Source: Mycobacterium syngnathidarum (GTDB taxonomy: Bacteria > Actinomycetota > Actinomycetes > Mycobacteriales > Mycobacteriaceae). Taken from it: DNA of 64,000 nucleotides. Under the pieces are notes generated by a model. It searched no databases and was not told the DNA's origin. It saw only the letters and a list, made by a program, of their open reading frames with translations. The position numbers and the translations under genes were made by a program. Shown here one piece after another: positions 63,321 through 64,000 of the stretch; position 1 is the stretch's first letter, and each line of letters opens with the position of its first letter. Where the stretch lies: positions 62,001 through 126,000 of the forward strand of contig NZ_MLCL01000079.1 of assembly GCF_001942625.1 (NCBI RefSeq), written 5' to 3'.

Positions 63321-63340
63321 CCCGACGGTATACCGTCGGG
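63321..63340. promoter_or_regulatory. Perfect 20-bp palindrome between mutT2 and phhB
   Basis: CCCGACGGTATACCGTCGGG fills the gap between the two divergent start codons. Its centre GGTATACC gives a -10-like TATACC on both strands, 7 bp before the phhB ATG and 10 bp before the mutT2 ATG. It may act as a shared promoter core and operator for both leaderless genes. Confidence 0.6.
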
Positions 63341-63341
63341 T

Positions 63342-63635
63342 ATGACCGTGTTATCGAACGATCAGGTCGACGCCGCACTGCCCGATCTGCCGGGCTGGGA
63401 ACGCGCGGCGGGCGCCCTGCGCAGATCCACCAAATTCCCGACATTCCTCGACGGTATCGACGCGGTGCGCCGCGTAGCGGAGTTCGCCGAGGAGAAAGAT
63501 CATCACCCAGACATCGATATCCGTTGGCGCACAGTCACTTTTGCTCTCGTGACGCACTCAGCGGGCGGGATCACCGACAAGGACATCCAGATGGCCAGGG
63601 AGATCAACCGGATTCTGTCCGACCAGCCCGGCTAG
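63342..63635 (+). CDS. phhB: Pterin-4a-carbinolamine dehydratase (PhhB/DCoH)
   Basis: The 97-aa enzyme dehydrates 4a-hydroxytetrahydropterin. The active-site motif [13 protein letters not shown] carries the catalytic HHP, followed by [20 protein letters not shown] at 63342 immediately follows the palindrome. In Actinobacteria without phenylalanine hydroxylase this protein may serve molybdopterin or folate-type pterins; the position near the nar operon is suggestive only. Its last 32 bp overlap the convergent pimE 3' end. Confidence 0.92.
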   Translation: MTVLSNDQVDAALPDLPGWERAAGALRRSTKFPTFLDGIDAVRRVAEFAEEKDHHPDIDIRWRTVTFALVTHSAGGITDKDIQMAREINRILSDQPG

Positions 63636-64000
63636 TCGCGATCCAGGCCAGCGTCGCCAGTGTCGCAACGATGTAGACCAGCCCGGCCCAGGCCAGATAC
63701 CAGGGCCGGCCGATCACCCAGATCGTCGGCTGGGCGAAACTGAGCAGCCACGGCACACCGACCAGCGTCAGCGCCAGCCAGCCCCACCCCAAGACACGTG
63801 CGCCCAGCCGGTCGGCCAGCGGCCCGTGCAACAACCAGATCATCAGCGGGATCAGCCAGACCCAGTGGTGGGTCCACGAAATCGGTGAGAGCAGCAAACC
63901 GAACAGACTCACGATCACGATGGCGCCGAGCCGGTCAGCACTGCCGCCGATCGCCCGCCACGCCAACACCGCGAGGACCGCGGTGACGGCGATGCCCAGC
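63604..64000 (-). CDS. pimE: Polyprenol-phosphate-mannose-dependent mannosyltransferase PimE (N-terminus off the window)
   Basis: Only the C-terminal 131 residues are visible. They contain three to four membrane helices ([71 protein letters not shown]) of the DUF2029/GT-C type. PimE adds the alpha-1,2-mannose that commits AcPIM4 to polar PIM5/6. Assignment rests on synteny with Rv1159 next to phhB and mutT2 and on the SWTHHWVW segment. It continues past 64000. Confidence 0.8.
   Translation of the reverse strand, partial: LGIAVTAVLAVLAWRAIGGSADRLGAIVIVSLFGLLLSPISWTHHWVWLIPLMIWLLHGPLADRLGARVLGWGWLALTLVGVPWLLSFAQPTIWVIGRPWYLAWAGLVYIVATLATLAWIATSRAGRTESG

Overview
The window is high-GC mycobacterial DNA, most likely from a rapidly growing Mycolicibacterium. 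The evidence is the gene content: fadD6, dapE/dapD, fused fbiC, mshB, lpqW, narGHJI, mutT2, a pimE fragment, Esp-type type VII secretion substrates and an ANTAR regulator. From memory of the M. tuberculosis H37Rv map, the backbone follows Rv1206 (fadD6, left edge) to Rv1159 (pimE, right edge) in reverse order. It is broken by cassettes that are not in H37Rv at the same points.

Layout. 1-6.5 kb: fadD6 (runs off the left edge), a LOG-family hydrolase, a TetR regulator, a STAS protein, a LuxR-like ATPase without its DNA-binding domain, and a Met/Gln-rich Esp-like protein. 6.5-12.3 kb: an ABC-F ATPase with a structured leader, a small-channel-like membrane protein, an S4 RNA-binding protein, dapE and dapD (divergent), and a small secreted Pro/Gly-rich protein. 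12.4-15.8 kb: an espA-espC-espD-like operon followed by a membrane-anchored beta-propeller protein. 15.9-23.9 kb: a degenerate VOC-family pseudogene, fadD36, a DUF309-Nudix fusion, a 2OG-Fe(II) oxygenase behind a MerR-type promoter, and the proline-catabolism set pruA-pruB with its PucR-type activator. 24-31.8 kb: a carotenoid oxygenase, a two-component system, dapC, fdxC, fadH and a GAF-ANTAR protein. 32-45.3 kb: a YceI protein, an excalibur protein, fbiC, mshB, a ClC channel, and four paralogous exported proteins with lysine-rich tails. 45.4-64 kb: lpqW, typA, two small Cys proteins, a secreted sugar-dehydrogenase/PKD protein, a pyridoxamine-oxidase-like protein, a WS/DGAT, the narK-narGHJI operon (transcribed leftward), mutT2, phhB and partial pimE.

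Functional themes. Lysine/DAP synthesis (dapC, dapD, dapE), proline to glutamate oxidation, fatty-acid activation and beta-oxidation (fadD6, fadD36, fadH), cofactor F420 and mycothiol synthesis, PIM/LAM envelope synthesis (lpqW, pimE) and nitrate respiration. Many starts sit 6-9 nt after a TANNNT -10 element, so leaderless transcription appears common. No tRNA, rRNA, CRISPR array, insertion sequence or prophage was seen.

The most unusual items are the espACD-like cassette with its propeller partner, the lysine-tail family that occupies positions where H37Rv has PE/PPE genes, a uORF/attenuator-like leader before the ABC-F gene, a 19-bp-spacer MerR promoter with no merR gene nearby, and two perfect palindromes in promoter regions (31834-31865 and 63321-63340). 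All family assignments are by eye from sequence; no database search was run.
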